A stretch of DNA of 64,000 bases from Chromatiales bacterium (GCA_014762505.1 JABURS010000042.1:82877-146876); one strand, 5' to 3'. Shown: positions 10,536 through 22,683, counted from the stretch's first letter. The notes: a model not told the origin generated them from the sequence alone. Numbers and translations: made by a program.

Positions 10536-12911
10536 CTATACCCTTAGATCTGCCCCCACGTCGTCACCCAGGCGGGCGACGACCGTCTTGACGATGCTCT
10601 CGACCTCGTCATCGGTAAGGGTGCGCGATAAATCCTGTAAAATCAAGCCTAAAGCGAGACTTTTTCGACCAGTAGGTACGCCTTTCCCCGTATATGTATC
10701 AAATACATGGAATTCTCTGAGCTCGGGGATGCCGCAGGCCCGGATGGCGGCCGCGAGCTGGCTGGCCTGCACGCTCTCGTCCACCAGCACGGCGATGTCG
10801 CGGCGGATGGCCGGGAACTTCGAAAGCGGCTCGAACTTTGCTACACAACCCTTTGTTATTTCTTCCAATTCGATCTCAAAGACAAAGGCGCGACGCCCCA
10901 GGTCCAGGGTCTTTTCCAGGGCCGGGTGCAGGGCCCCGAGCCAGCCGATGGGGCGGCCATCGAGATGGATGCGCGCGGACTGCCCCGGGTGCAGCGCGGG
11001 GTGGGATTCGACCCGGTATTCGACCCGCTCGCCAAGATGTGCCAGCCCGAGCAGGGCCTCCACGTCGCCCTTGAGATCGAAGAAATCGGCCGGACGGGCG
11101 GGCGCCCCCCACTGCTCCGGCAGCACGTCGCCACAGAGGATGCCGGCGAGCTGCGGGGTCTGCACCAGGGCCTCGCCCTGACCGACGAAGCTCAGCCCCG
11201 TCTCGAACAGGCGCACGCGGTCCTGCTGGCGGTTGAGGTTGTGCTGCACGGCCTTCACCAGCCCCGCCCAGAGGGTGGAGCGCATCACCGCCAGCTCGGA
11301 TGAAATGGGGTTGGCCAGCCGGAGCGGCTCGGCCGCGGGGGCGAACAGGGCCTCCATGGCCGGGTCGACGAAGCTGAAGGTGATCGCCTCCTGGTAGCCG
11401 CGATCGACCAGCAGTTCGCGCAGGCGGTCCACCGCCACCCGGGCCTCGGGTTCGGGGCGGATGGCCGGGGCATAGGGATGGGCGCGGCTCGGCAGGTTGT
11501 CGTAGCCGTGCACGCGGGCGATCTCCTCGATGAGGTCGGCCTCGATGGCGAGATCGAAGCGGAAGCTCGGCGGGGTGACCTGCCAGCCACCGGCCACGGG
11601 GTGCACGCGGCAGCCCAGGCGGTCGAGGATGCCGTCGACCTCCTCCTCGTCGATCTGCGCACCCAGCAGGCGCTCGATGCGGGCGGCCCGCAGGCTGATG
11701 GCCTGTCGCTCCTGCCCCGCCTCGCTCTCGATGTCGACGACCGGACCGGGCCTGCCGCCGCAGATGTCGAGCACGAGCTGCGTGGCCCGCTCCAGGGCCC
11801 GCACCTGCAGCGCGGGGTCCACGCCACGCTCGAAGCGATGCGAGGAGTCGGTATGCAGGCCGTGACGGCGCGCCCGCCCGGCGATGGCCTCGGGGGCGAA
11901 GAAGGCGCTCTCGAGGAAGATGTCGGTGGTGGCATCGGAGACGGCGCTGCCCTCCCCGCCCATCACGCCGGCCATGGCCTGCGCCGCCCGCTGATCGGCG
12001 ATCACCAGCACGTCCGGGTCCAGGGTCACGGTCTGGCCGTCCAGCAGGGTGAGCGCCTCTCCCGCCTGCGCCATGCGCACGACGATGCCGCCGTCGAGTT
12101 TCGCCAGGTCGAAGGCGTGCATGGGCTGGCCGAGCTCGATGAGCACGTAGTTGGTCACGTCCACCAGCGGGCTGATGCTGCGGATGCCGCTGCGGCGCAG
12201 GCGCTCCTTCAGCCACAGCGGGGTGGCGGCCTGCGGGTTCACGCCCTGGATGACGCGCCCGGCGTAGCGCGGGCAGGCCGCCGGGGCCTGGATGTCGATG
12301 GCCAGGCGGGCCGACTGGGCCGCGGGCACCGGGTCGATCTCCGGCACATGCAGGGGCCGGCCCGTGAGCAGGGCGGTCTCGCGGGCGATGCCGGCGAGAC
12401 TGAGGCAGTCGGCCCGGTTGGGCGTGAGGTCGACCTCGAGGATGGCGTCGTCCAGCCCCAGGTAGTCGCGCAGGTCGGCCCCGGTGGGGGCATCCGAAGG
12501 CAGCGGCATCAGGCCCTCGCTGGCCTCGGCCAGCCCGAGCTCCTTCGCCGAGCAGAGCATGCCCTGGGAGGCCACGCCACGCAGCTTGGCCTTCTTGATC
12601 CTGAAGTCGCCCGGCAGCACCGCACCGATGCGGGCGAAGGGCACGCGCATGCCGACATGGACGTTGGGCGCGCCGCAGACGACCTGGGCGGTCTCCTCAC
12701 TGCCGTCCTCGACCTGACAGACGCGCAGCTTGTCGGCATCCGGGTGCGGCTCGACCGCCAGCACGTGCCCCACCACCACGCCGGAAAAGGCCGGCGCCGC
12801 CGGCTCGATGCCGTCGAGTTCCAGGCCCGCCATGGTCAGACGATGCCCCAGCTGTTCCGGGCTCAGGCCGTGATCCACCCACTTGCGTAGCCACTGATCG
12901 CTGAATTTCAT
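10536..12911 (-). CDS. pheT: Phenylalanyl-tRNA synthetase beta subunit
   Basis: The large subunit of the (alpha-beta)2 enzyme that charges tRNA-Phe. At 791 residues it has the family length. The N-terminal OB-fold tRNA-binding domain is seen around 40-150 (VVVGHVLAVEPHPDADKLRVC). B3/B4 editing domain and B5 motifs follow (SHRFERGVDP, PPSFRFDLAIEADLIEEIAR), and the C-terminal ferredoxin-like anticodon domain begins at about 697 (KFPAIRRDIAVLVDESV). It lies 40 bases after pheS and is followed at once by ihfA. Confidence 0.97.
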   Translation of the reverse strand: MKFSDQWLRKWVDHGLSPEQLGHRLTMAGLELDGIEPAAPAFSGVVVGHVLAVEPHPDADKLRVCQVEDGSEETAQVVCGAPNVHVGMRVPFARIGAVLPGDFRIKKAKLRGVASQGMLCSAKELGLAEASEGLMPLPSDAPTGADLRDYLGLDDAILEVDLTPNRADCLSLAGIARETALLTGRPLHVPEIDPVPAAQSARLAIDIQAPAACPRYAGRVIQGVNPQAATPLWLKERLRRSGIRSISPLVDVTNYVLIELGQPMHAFDLAKLDGGIVVRMAQAGEALTLLDGQTVTLDPDVLVIADQRAAQAMAGVMGGEGSAVSDATTDIFLESAFFAPEAIAGRARRHGLHTDSSHRFERGVDPALQVRALERATQLVLDICGGRPGPVVDIESEAGQERQAISLRAARIERLLGAQIDEEEVDGILDRLGCRVHPVAGGWQVTPPSFRFDLAIEADLIEEIARVHGYDNLPSRAHPYAPAIRPEPEARVAVDRLRELLVDRGYQEAITFSFVDPAMEALFAPAAEPLRLANPISSELAVMRSTLWAGLVKAVQHNLNRQQDRVRLFETGLSFVGQGEALVQTPQLAGILCGDVLPEQWGAPARPADFFDLKGDVEALLGLAHLGERVEYRVESHPALHPGQSARIHLDGRPIGWLGALHPALEKTLDLGRRAFVFEIELEEITKGCVAKFEPLSKFPAIRRDIAVLVDESVQASQLAAAIRACGIPELREFHVFDTYTGKGVPTGRKSLALGLILQDLSRTLTDDEVESIVKTVVARLGDDVGADLRV

Positions 12912-12951
12912 GCACTAGGCTCCAGGCTTGTCCACCCGCGCGGCGGCAGGC

Positions 12952-14455
<1,504 letters not shown>

Positions 14456-14471
14456 GTCTCATCCCCCCCTG

Positions 14472-14669
14472 TCAGCTGAACGGCAGCATACGGCGCACCA
14501 TCGGTACGTCGCAGGCGGCAACCTGTTCGCCCATGCGCAGGTGACGCTTGCGCTTGGTGCTCTTCTTGGTGAGGATGTGGCGCAGGTGCGACTGCTTGCG
14601 CTTGAAGCCGCCGGAGCCGGTCTTCTTGAAGCGCTTCGCGGCACCGCGATTGGTCTTCATCTTGGGCAT
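14472..14669 (-). CDS. rpmI: 50S ribosomal protein L35
   Basis: A 65-residue basic ribosomal protein ([20 protein letters not shown]...). Length and sequence fit the family, including the AAKRFKKTG motif and the basic [10 protein letters not shown] stretch. It lies between infC and rplT. The 60-base gap to infC, where E. coli places the L20 translational operator, has no structure I could assign with confidence. Confidence 0.96.
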   Translation of the reverse strand: MPKMKTNRGAAKRFKKTGSGGFKRKQSHLRHILTKKSTKRKRHLRMGEQVAACDVPMVRRMLPFS

Positions 14670-14729
14670 GATTCTACTCTCTCTGTGCTCGGGGTGCCCC
14701 CGACATGGGGACCTTTACTTACCCTGTCG

Positions 14730-15248
14730 CTACTTCTTCCTGGGCGACATCACCATGATCATCTGGCGCCCTTCCATCTTCGGGCGCTGTTCGACCACGG
14801 CCAGATCGTCCAGCTCCTTCTCGATACGCTCGAGAAGGTCCCCACCGCGCTCGCGGTGGGCCATCTCACGCCCGCGGAAGCGGATCGTGATCTTGGCCTT
14901 GTCGCCGTCTTCGAGAAAACGGCGCAGATTGCGCATCTTCACCTGGTAGTCGCCTTCCTCCGTACCCGGACGGAACTTGACCTCCTTCACCTGGATCTGC
15001 TTCTGCTTCTTGCGTGCCGCCTGAGCCTTCTTCGACTCCTCGAACTTGAACTTGCCGTAGTCCATGATGCGGCAGACCGGCGGGTTCGCGTTGGGCACGA
15101 TCTCGACGAGATCGAGGCCGGCATCCAGGGCCGCCTGCTGAGCTTCTGCGTTCGATACGACGCCGATATTCTCGCCTTCCGCGTCAATCAGCCGAACCTC
15201 GGGGACACGGATGTCCTCGTTCAGGCGTGTGTCTTTTCCAGTGCTGAT
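14730..15248 (-). CDS. infC: Translation initiation factor IF-3, probably starting at AUC
   Basis: IF-3 checks start codons and keeps 30S subunits free. The product, about 172 residues, contains the N-domain [20 protein letters not shown], the linker rich in lysine ([12 protein letters not shown]) and the C-domain [16 protein letters not shown]. No ATG, GTG or TTG fits the expected N-terminus; the stop codon of thrS is in the same frame two codons before an ATC at 15248, giving (M)[17 protein letters not shown] lies eight bases before the ATC. A rare start is typical of infC (AUU in E. coli) and lets IF-3 repress its own translation. Confidence 0.93.
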   Translation of the reverse strand: MSTGKDTRLNEDIRVPEVRLIDAEGENIGVVSNAEAQQAALDAGLDLVEIVPNANPPVCRIMDYGKFKFEESKKAQAARKKQKQIQVKEVKFRPGTEEGDYQVKMRNLRRFLEDGDKAKITIRFRGREMAHRERGGDLLERIEKELDDLAVVEQRPKMEGRQMIMVMSPRKK

Positions 15249-15251
15249 GCG

Positions 15252-17183
15252 TCAATCCTCCAAAACAGAGCGGCCGCGGCTCGCGACCTCCACGGCAAGG
15301 CGTGCGGCCAGCGCGTCGATCGACATGCTGCCCAGGTCCTCACCGGCTCGCGTGCGCACGGCCACTGTTTGCGTTTCCACCTCGCGATCCCCGATAACCA
15401 GCAGGTAGGGGACGCGCTGTAACGTGTGCTCGCGAATCTTAAAGCCTATTTTCTCATTTCTCAAGTCGGAAATGACCCTGAGCCCCTGTTTTTTCAGGGA
15501 TTCTTCCACCTGGCGGACATAATCGGCCTGGCGGTCGGTGATATTGGCCACCACCGCCTGCACCGGGGCCAGCCACAGCGGCAGGTGCCCGGCGTAGTGC
15601 TCGATGAGCACGCCGATGAAGCGTTCCACCGAACCCAGGATGGCGCGGTGCAGCATGACCGGCACGTGGCGGTTGCCGTCCTCGCCCACGTATTCGGCGT
15701 CCAGGCGGCCCGGCATGGAGAAATCCACCTGCATGGTGCCGCACTGCCACTCGCGGCCCAGGCAGTCCTTGAGCACGAACTCGATCTTGGGACCGTAGAA
15801 GGCGCCCTCGCCCGGCTGCAGCTTCCATTCCAAGCCCTTGTCGTTCAGGGCCTTCTCCAGGGCGTGCTCGGCCTTGTCCCACAGGGCGTCGTCGCCGACG
15901 CGCTGCTCCGGACGGGTGGACAGGGCCACCAGCACCTGGTCGAAGCCGAAGTCGCGGTAGACCTCGAACACCAGGTCGATGAAGGCCGAGACCTCGGACT
16001 GGATCTGGTCCTCGGTACAGAAGATGTGGGCGTCGTCCTGCACGAAGTTGCGCACCCGCATCAGGCCGTGCAGCGTGCCGGAGGGCTCGTTGCGGTGACA
16101 GGAGCCGAACTCGGCCAGGCGCAGCGGCAGGTCGCGGTAGCTCTTCAGCCCCTGGTTGTAGATCTGCACGTGGGCCGGGCAGTTCATGGGCTTGATGGCG
16201 TAGTCGCGGTTCTCCGACTGGGTGGTGAAGATCATGTCGCCGAACTTGTCCCAGTGGCCGGACTTCTCCCACAGCGAGCGATCCAGCACCTGCGGGGTAT
16301 GCACCTCCTGGTAGCCGTGGGCGCGCAGTTTCTCCCGGATGTACTGCTGCAGGGCCAGGTAGATGCTCCAGCCGCGGTCGTGCCAGAACACCATGCCCGG
16401 GGCCTCTTCCTGAGTGTGGAACAGGCTCATCTGCTTGCCGATGCGGCGGTGGTCGCGCTTCTCGGCCTCCTCCAGGCGGTGCAGGTAGGCCTTGAGCTCC
16501 TTCTTGTTCGGCCAGGCGGTGCCGTAGATGCGCTGCAGCATCGGGTTGCGCGAGTCGCCGCGCCAGTAGGCCCCGGCCACCTTCATCAGCTTGAAGCCGT
16601 CACCCAGCTTGCCGGTGGACGGCAGATGCGGGCCACGGCAGACGTCGAACCAGTCGCCCTGGCGGTAGACGGTGAGCTCCTCGCCCTGCGGGATCACCTC
16701 GTCGATGATCTCCACCTTGTAGGTCTCGCCCAGCTCGGCGAAGGTCTTCTTCGCCTCGTCGCGGTCCCAGACCTCGCGCTCGATGGGCAGGTCGCGCTTG
16801 ACGATCTCGTGCATGCGCGCCTCGATCTTTTCCAGATCGTCCGGCGTGAAGGGCTCGTCGCGGGCGAAGTCGTAATAAAAGCCGTTTTCGATGGCCGGGC
16901 CGATGGTCACCTGGGTGCCCGGGTACAGCTCCTGCACGGCCTGCGCCATCACGTGGGCGGCATCGTGGCGGAGCAGCTCGAGGGCCTCCTCGTCGCGACC
17001 GGTGACGATGGCGAGTTCGGCATCGTGATCGATGACATAGGCGGCATCGACCAGCCTGCCGTCGACCTTGCCGGCCAGGGTGGCCTTGGCCAGGCCCGGG
17101 CCGATATCGGCGGCCACCTCGGCCACGGACACGGGACGGTCGAACTCGCGCTTGGAATTATCGGGAAGGGTAATGACGGGCAT
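15252..17183 (-). CDS. thrS: Threonyl-tRNA synthetase
   Basis: Charges tRNA-Thr and edits mischarged serine. The 643-residue protein has an N-terminal TGS domain ([15 protein letters not shown]), an editing domain with the HDAAH (HxxxH) zinc/editing motif, and a class II core with motif 2 [17 protein letters not shown]. The C-terminal anticodon domain begins near [10 protein letters not shown]. The ATG at 17183 was chosen over the frame's upstream start at 17291 because GGAGAGG lies five bases before it and the length equals E. coli ThrS. It is followed by infC after three bases. Confidence 0.97.
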   Translation of the reverse strand: MPVITLPDNSKREFDRPVSVAEVAADIGPGLAKATLAGKVDGRLVDAAYVIDHDAELAIVTGRDEEALELLRHDAAHVMAQAVQELYPGTQVTIGPAIENGFYYDFARDEPFTPDDLEKIEARMHEIVKRDLPIEREVWDRDEAKKTFAELGETYKVEIIDEVIPQGEELTVYRQGDWFDVCRGPHLPSTGKLGDGFKLMKVAGAYWRGDSRNPMLQRIYGTAWPNKKELKAYLHRLEEAEKRDHRRIGKQMSLFHTQEEAPGMVFWHDRGWSIYLALQQYIREKLRAHGYQEVHTPQVLDRSLWEKSGHWDKFGDMIFTTQSENRDYAIKPMNCPAHVQIYNQGLKSYRDLPLRLAEFGSCHRNEPSGTLHGLMRVRNFVQDDAHIFCTEDQIQSEVSAFIDLVFEVYRDFGFDQVLVALSTRPEQRVGDDALWDKAEHALEKALNDKGLEWKLQPGEGAFYGPKIEFVLKDCLGREWQCGTMQVDFSMPGRLDAEYVGEDGNRHVPVMLHRAILGSVERFIGVLIEHYAGHLPLWLAPVQAVVANITDRQADYVRQVEESLKKQGLRVISDLRNEKIGFKIREHTLQRVPYLLVIGDREVETQTVAVRTRAGEDLGSMSIDALAARLAVEVASRGRSVLED

Positions 17184-17316
17184 CGAGACCTCTCCAGTGG
17201 CGACCGATACGAGGGGCCGCATGATCGTAAATGTGTGAAGGCGGGGAAAACCGCCGGGTATCAAGGTGTCCCCGCAGGCACGGGGCGCCAATGATAGCGG
17301 CCGCCGCCTGCCCGCG

Positions 17317-18192
17317 TCAAAGCGCGCGGATGGCGTCCTGCCCCAATGGCCCGCCGAGGTGCTCGCACAGGGTGGATACCAGCGGTTTCATGAACCAGCG
17401 CGACGCCGGTATCGCCCCGGCGGCGACACCATGACGTTCGAGTTCGTCAGCCACCACCGGCCCCACGGCGGCCACCAGCAGGGAGCCGAGCGCCAGGACC
17501 AGGGACTTCGTGACCCCGTGGTCATGCGCGACGGCGAACAGCCGCTGCACCTGGGCCTTGCTGGTGAAGACCATGGCGTCGACCTGCCCGGCCGCCAGGG
17601 TCTCGATGAGCGCCAGTACCTGCCGGTCCTGACTCTTCGGGGCATAGCGGTAGGGCGCGACCACCGAGACCCGGGCACCCTGTTCCTCGAGCGCCGCGCG
17701 CAGGGGCGGATTCGGCTCCTCGCCGTAGAGCTGCACCGCCACGCCTTTGCCCTCGAGCTCGAGCGTCGCCAGGGTGGCAACAACCCCCTGCGTCGTGGGC
17801 CTCTCCGCCTGCAGGTCCACCGCGACCCCGTATTCGCGCAGCGCCCGTCCCGGCTTCGGCCCGCGCGCCAGGATCGTCGTCTTGCGCATGGCGGTGATGA
17901 AGTCGTCGAGCAGGCCGGCCCGTTCGGCAAAGCCGCACAACCGCCGCACGCCCTCGCCGGTGAAGACGACCAGCAGCGCCGGCGGCTGCGCGATGAAGTC
18001 CTGCAGCCAGTCCTCGATCACCGGGGCATCCGGAGCATCGAGGATGGATACCAGCGGACAGTGCAGCACCTGCCCGCCGCGACGCTCGATCAGCGCGGCG
18101 AGGACCTCGCTCTCGCGGGTCTCCGGCAGGGCGATGACCCGGCCGCTCAGGAGCGGCGCGATGCTGCGAAACCCCTCAGGCCACGGCGGCAT
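17317..18192 (-). CDS. hemD: Uroporphyrinogen-III synthase-like protein
   Basis: A 291-residue protein of the HemD family, which closes hydroxymethylbilane to uroporphyrinogen III, the precursor of siroheme. The two-lobed pattern is seen: [20 protein letters not shown] at the N-terminus and [19 protein letters not shown] in the second half. The start (MPPWPEG) overlaps the cysG stop by 17 bases, so it is the last gene of the nitrate operon. HemD sequences diverge strongly, so the housekeeping gene may well be elsewhere and this one dedicated to siroheme supply for nitrite reductase. Confidence 0.82.
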   Translation of the reverse strand: MPPWPEGFRSIAPLLSGRVIALPETRESEVLAALIERRGGQVLHCPLVSILDAPDAPVIEDWLQDFIAQPPALLVVFTGEGVRRLCGFAERAGLLDDFITAMRKTTILARGPKPGRALREYGVAVDLQAERPTTQGVVATLATLELEGKGVAVQLYGEEPNPPLRAALEEQGARVSVVAPYRYAPKSQDRQVLALIETLAAGQVDAMVFTSKAQVQRLFAVAHDHGVTKSLVLALGSLLVAAVGPVVADELERHGVAAGAIPASRWFMKPLVSTLCEHLGGPLGQDAIRAL

Positions 18193-19630
18193 CGCAGGGC
18201 TCCGGTTGCAGGCGCCGCTGGCCGAACACCACCGCCTCGCCCGGCCTCGGGGCACGGAACCAGGACAGCGTGTGATGCAGCCGCACCACCTCTCCGACCA
18301 CGATCAGGCCCGGACTCCGGGCCCCGGCCTGCGCGACGATGCCCGGCAGGGTATCCAGCGTACCGGTGAGCACGCGCTGGTTGACGGTGGTGCCCTGCTC
18401 GACCAGGGCGATGGGCATCCCGGGGCGCATGCCGTGCGCCACCAGCTGCGCACAGATCTCGGCGAGATTCGACAGCCCCATGTAGAAGACCAGCGTCTCG
18501 TTGGATACGGCCAGCGAGGACCAGTCCACATCCAGCCCCTGCGCGCGCCGATGGGCCGTGATGAAACGACAGGACTGCGCGTGGTCGCGGTGCGTGAGCG
18601 GGATACCGGCGTAGGCCGCGCAACCGGTGGCCGCCGTGATGCCCGGCACGACCTGGAACGGGATGCCAGCCCGGGCGATCAGCTCGATCTCCTCGCCACC
18701 GCGGCCGAAGACGAAGGGGTCACCCCCCTTGAGTCGTGCCACCCGCCTGCCCTGGCCGGCGAGATCCACCAGCAGCCGGCTGATGTCCTCCTGCGCCATG
18801 CTGTGATCGTTGCGCTGCTTGCCCACGTAGATGCGCTCGGCCTCGCGGCGGGCCAGATCGACGACCTCGGCCGAGACCAGGCGGTCATATACGACCACGG
18901 CGGCCTTCTGCAGCAGGCGCAGGGCCTTGAAGGTCAGCAGGTCGGGATCGCCCGGCCCGGCGCCGATGAGATAGACCTCGCCCTGCTCGCCGGTCGGATT
19001 CCCCTCCTCCAGGGCACGCGCGAGCAGGTGCTCGGCCTCCTCCTCCCGCCCGGCGAGTACCGCCTCGGCGGCGGCGCCGTCGAGCATCGCCTCCCAGAAC
19101 TGCCGGCGCTCGCGCGTACCATGGAAACGCCTGCGTACCCGGTCGCGAAAGCGCCCCATCAGTCCGGCCAGCGCACCGAAGGAAGCCGGGATCTGCGTCT
19201 CCAGCCGCGCCCGCAGCCAGCGGGCGAGCACGGGGGCGGCACCGCCGCTGGAGATGGCGATGGTCAACGGGGCGCGGTCGACGATGGCTGGCAGGACGAA
19301 GCTGCACAGCTCCGGCGCGTCGGCGACATTCACGGGGATGTTGCGTGCGCCACAGGCCGCCTGCACGCGGCGGTTGACCAGGGGCTGGTCGGTGGCGGCG
19401 ATGACCAGGGCCTGCCGATCGACCAGCCCGGGCGCAAACTCACCCGGCAGGTGCCGGATGCGGCCCTGCGCGTGCAGTCGCGTCATCTCGCCACCGAGGG
19501 CGGGCGCCACCACCGCCACACGCGCGCCGGCCTTGACCAGCAGGTCGGCCTTGCGGGCTGCCACCGGCCCGCCACCGACCACCAGGCACTCGCGTTCGCG
19601 CACATTCATGAAGATCGGGAACAGATCCAT
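18176..19630 (-). CDS. cysG: Siroheme synthase (trifunctional CysG)
   Basis: Converts uroporphyrinogen III to siroheme by methylation, oxidation and iron insertion. The N-terminal half (about 1-210) is the NAD-dependent dehydrogenase/ferrochelatase (VVGGGPVAARKADLLVKAGA, AISSGGAAPVLARWLR). The C-terminal half is the SAM-dependent methyltransferase (VYLIGAGPGDPDLLTFKALR, GGDPFVFGRGGEE). The length of 484 residues suits a full fusion. It sits directly after nasA, so the operon supplies the cofactor of NirB. Confidence 0.96.
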   Translation of the reverse strand: MDLFPIFMNVRERECLVVGGGPVAARKADLLVKAGARVAVVAPALGGEMTRLHAQGRIRHLPGEFAPGLVDRQALVIAATDQPLVNRRVQAACGARNIPVNVADAPELCSFVLPAIVDRAPLTIAISSGGAAPVLARWLRARLETQIPASFGALAGLMGRFRDRVRRRFHGTRERRQFWEAMLDGAAAEAVLAGREEEAEHLLARALEEGNPTGEQGEVYLIGAGPGDPDLLTFKALRLLQKAAVVVYDRLVSAEVVDLARREAERIYVGKQRNDHSMAQEDISRLLVDLAGQGRRVARLKGGDPFVFGRGGEEIELIARAGIPFQVVPGITAATGCAAYAGIPLTHRDHAQSCRFITAHRRAQGLDVDWSSLAVSNETLVFYMGLSNLAEICAQLVAHGMRPGMPIALVEQGTTVNQRVLTGTLDTLPGIVAQAGARSPGLIVVGEVVRLHHTLSWFRAPRPGEAVVFGQRRLQPEPCDAAVA

Positions 19631-19639
19631 ACCGCCTCC

Positions 19640-22321
19640 TCAGGCCGTTACCGGGCCATCACGCCGCTCGATGAGTTTGCGCAGTTCCGGTACACAGGAG
19701 CCGCAGTTGGTACCCGCCTTCAGGGCCTGGCCGATGGACTCGACACTGTCGAGCCCATCGGAGGCGATCGCCGTCAGGAGGGTGTTGAGACCCACGTTGA
19801 AGCAGGCGCAGACCACCGGCCCGGCCTCCACCACACCGCGCGCAGGACGTCCGGCCAGCAGGTGCACGCGATCGCTATCGTCCAGCACCGCGTGGCCCAT
19901 TAGCTCGCCCAGCCAGCCGCGCTCCGGCAAGGGACCCAGCGTGCTCACGAACACCGCGCCGCTCACCCGCCCTGCGCGGATGCAGGCCGCCCGGAAACGC
20001 CCCGCCGCCGCGTCTTCGAAGATCAGCCATTCCCCCTCGGCACCGAGCAGGGAACGGGCCCAGGCCGTCCAGTCACCCGGCGGATGGCAGCCGGCCATTT
20101 CATGACGCCAGTACCCCCGGCCACGGATCCTGCTCCAGTACTCGGCACCCGGATCCGTCAGCGGCCCGCGACTCAGGGCGAAGGCCTGCCACCGTGTCGC
20201 CAGACGCTGGAGACGCACCGGCGTGTGCTTGAGCTCGGGCTGGCCGGAGATCGGGTCCGTGGCCGGATTGACCACGGCATCGACACGCCCCGCACTGGCG
20301 AACTGCGCGCTCCAGTGCATGGGGGCGAACACGCTGCCGGGGCGCTGCTCCCCGGTGACGCTCACGCGTGCCAGCATCTCGCCCCAGCGGCTGCTGATGC
20401 GCGCGACATCCCCTGACGCCAGGCGACAGCTCGCCGCATCCACCGGGTGAACATGCACAAAGGGTTCATCGAGGTGCGCCGTGAGGCGCGGTGTCTTGGC
20501 GCTGCGCGTCATGGTGTGCCACTGATCGCGGATACGCCCGGTATTCAGTGCCAGTGGATACGCATCGTCCGGCGCGTTGCGCGGATAGCGCGGATCGATC
20601 GCGATCAGGCGCGCCCGGCCGGAGGGGGTATAAAAGCGTCCGTCGGCATAGAGTCGCGCCGTCCCCTGTCCGGCCTGTGTGCTCACCGGCCACTGCACCG
20701 GTTGCAGCGCGTCGTAGGCGTTGCCGTCGATATCGGCCAGTGCACCGATGTCGAAGGCGCGGTCGCCCCCGTTCTCCAGTGACGAGAGGCGCGCGTGTTC
20801 GCGAAAGATCTCCACCGGCCGGCGGTAATCGAAGGCCGACGCAAAACCCATGCGCGCGGCGACCTGCGAGATGATCCACCAGTCCGCACGTGCCTTGCCC
20901 GGCGGGGGCAGAAAGGCGCGCTGGCGAGAGATACGGCGCTCGGAGTTGGTGACGGTACCGTCCTTCTCCCCCCAGGTGGTGGCCGGCAGCAGGACGTCCG
21001 CGTAGCGGGTGGTGTCCGTCTCCCGCATGCAGTCGGACACCACCACGAAGTCGCAGCGCGCCAGCGCCTCCGCCACCCGGTCGGCGTTCGGCAGGCTGAC
21101 CACCGGGTTGGTGGCCATGATCCAGACCGCCTTCACCTTCCCCGCGTGAATCGCCTCGAACAGGTCGACGGCCTTCAGTCCGGGGCCACCCGCCATGCCG
21201 GGCGCCTGCCAGAACCGCCGCACCCGCTCGACGGCAGCGGGGTCCTCGAAGTCCATGTGCGCCGCCAGCTGGTTGGCCAGCCCGCCCACCTCGCGTCCGC
21301 CCATGGCATTGGGTTGCCCGGTGAGCGAGAACGGACAGGCACCGGGCTTGCCGATCCGCCCCGTGGCCAGGTGCACGTTGATGATGGCATTGGCCTTGTC
21401 CACACCGCTGGAGGACTGGTTGATGCCCTGGGAGAAGAGCGTCACGGTACGCGCGGTGCAAGCGAACCAGCGATAGAAACGCAGCACCGCCGCCTCGTCC
21501 AGCCCACAGGCCGCGGCGACCTGCGGGATCGAACCGGCACTTGCGCGCGCCGCCGCCAGCGCCGCCGAAAATCCCTCGGTCGAGGCCTCCAGATAACCCC
21601 AGTCGATGGCGTCCTCCCGGCGCAGGAAATCCAGCAATCCGTTGAAGAGAAAGGCATCGGACCCCGGACGCAGCCCCAGGTGCAGGTCGGCGATGTCGCA
21701 GGTGGGCGTGCGCCGCGGATCGATCACGACGACCCGCATGTCGGGCCTCGTCCGCTTCGCCGCCACCAAGCGCTGGTACAGCACCGGGTGCGCCCAGGCG
21801 GCATTCGAGCCGACGATCACCACCAGGTCGGCGAGCTCCAGGTCGTCGTAACAGCCGGGCACGGCATCGGCGCCGAAGGCGCGCTTGTGCGCGGCCACCG
21901 CCGTCGACATGCACAGGCGGGAATTGGTGTCGATGTTGCCGCTGCCGATGAATCCCTTCATCAGCTTGTTGGCGACGTAGTAATCCTCGGTGAGCAACTG
22001 CCCCGAGACATAGAACGCCACGGCGTCCGGTCCATGCGTCGCGATGATCTCGCTGAAGCGACCGGCCACCGTGTCGAGCGCCTGTCCCCAGTCGACGGCT
22101 TGTCCGTCGACCATCGGCTCCAGCAGGCGTCCCTCGAGATCCAGGGTCTCACCCAGCGCCGCGCCCTTGGAACACAACCGCCCGTGATTCGCGGGATGCT
22201 GCGGGTCTCCGCTGACGGCGACCGCCTCCTGTTCCTCGCGCACCCTCACGCCACAACCGACACCGCAGTAGGGGCAGGTGGTCCCTGGCGTATCCCCTGC
22301 GTCGATGATTGCGGCGCGCAT
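19640..22321 (-). CDS. nasA: Assimilatory nitrate reductase catalytic subunit with C-terminal BFD domain
   Basis: Reduces nitrate to nitrite in the cytoplasm using bis-MGD molybdenum. The N-terminal [4Fe-4S] site is CPYCGVGCGV...LCSKG, followed by the molybdopterin oxidoreductase domains (GNIDTNSRLCMSTAVAAHKR) and the dinucleotide-binding domain (ALNTGRIRDQWHTMTRSAKT). Residues about 840-890 carry a BFD-type [2Fe-2S] domain with CACFN and CGSC pairs, as in Klebsiella NasA. It starts four bases after nirD. No separate FAD-type NasC electron donor is in the operon, so the reductant partner is unknown. Confidence 0.96.
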   Translation of the reverse strand: MRAAIIDAGDTPGTTCPYCGVGCGVRVREEQEAVAVSGDPQHPANHGRLCSKGAALGETLDLEGRLLEPMVDGQAVDWGQALDTVAGRFSEIIATHGPDAVAFYVSGQLLTEDYYVANKLMKGFIGSGNIDTNSRLCMSTAVAAHKRAFGADAVPGCYDDLELADLVVIVGSNAAWAHPVLYQRLVAAKRTRPDMRVVVIDPRRTPTCDIADLHLGLRPGSDAFLFNGLLDFLRREDAIDWGYLEASTEGFSAALAAARASAGSIPQVAAACGLDEAAVLRFYRWFACTARTVTLFSQGINQSSSGVDKANAIINVHLATGRIGKPGACPFSLTGQPNAMGGREVGGLANQLAAHMDFEDPAAVERVRRFWQAPGMAGGPGLKAVDLFEAIHAGKVKAVWIMATNPVVSLPNADRVAEALARCDFVVVSDCMRETDTTRYADVLLPATTWGEKDGTVTNSERRISRQRAFLPPPGKARADWWIISQVAARMGFASAFDYRRPVEIFREHARLSSLENGGDRAFDIGALADIDGNAYDALQPVQWPVSTQAGQGTARLYADGRFYTPSGRARLIAIDPRYPRNAPDDAYPLALNTGRIRDQWHTMTRSAKTPRLTAHLDEPFVHVHPVDAASCRLASGDVARISSRWGEMLARVSVTGEQRPGSVFAPMHWSAQFASAGRVDAVVNPATDPISGQPELKHTPVRLQRLATRWQAFALSRGPLTDPGAEYWSRIRGRGYWRHEMAGCHPPGDWTAWARSLLGAEGEWLIFEDAAAGRFRAACIRAGRVSGAVFVSTLGPLPERGWLGELMGHAVLDDSDRVHLLAGRPARGVVEAGPVVCACFNVGLNTLLTAIASDGLDSVESIGQALKAGTNCGSCVPELRKLIERRDGPVTA

Positions 22322-22325
22322 GGGA

Positions 22326-22673
22326 TCAGTCTTCCATCGCCGCCGGCAGAGCCGGCGCGGACACGGCAGGCAACGCGAGATAGAGCAGACCGGCCTCCTC
22401 CCGGATCTCGAACGTCCCGGCGCAACCGACGTCTGGCGCGACCGCCTCGCCGTCTGCCAGTTCGATCACCCAGTTGTGCAGGGGGCAGGTCACGCGCCGG
22501 CCGTGCACTATGCCCTGCGAGAGTGGGCCGCCCCTGTGCGGGCAGCGGTCGCGCAAGGCGAACACCTCGTCGGCGGCATTCCGGAACACGGCGATGTCGC
22601 CGAGCTCCGTGGCGATGACCCGCGAACCCAGGCGCGGGATGTCATCGAGACGTCCAACTTCAATCCAGTTCAT
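22326..22673 (-). CDS. nirD: Nitrite reductase small subunit, Rieske-type
   Basis: The small partner of NirB, 115 residues. It has a Rieske fold with complete cluster ligands: CPHRGG, a 16-residue gap, then CPLHNW. Tandem ATGs (22676 and 22673) follow GAGGAG; the second has the better six-base spacing and gives MNWIEVGRLDD, the family start. The frame extends upstream to 22793, inside nirB, but without support. It lies ten bases after nirB. Confidence 0.93.
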   Translation of the reverse strand: MNWIEVGRLDDIPRLGSRVIATELGDIAVFRNAADEVFALRDRCPHRGGPLSQGIVHGRRVTCPLHNWVIELADGEAVAPDVGCAGTFEIREEAGLLYLALPAVSAPALPAAMED

Positions 22674-22683
22674 CATTCGCTCC

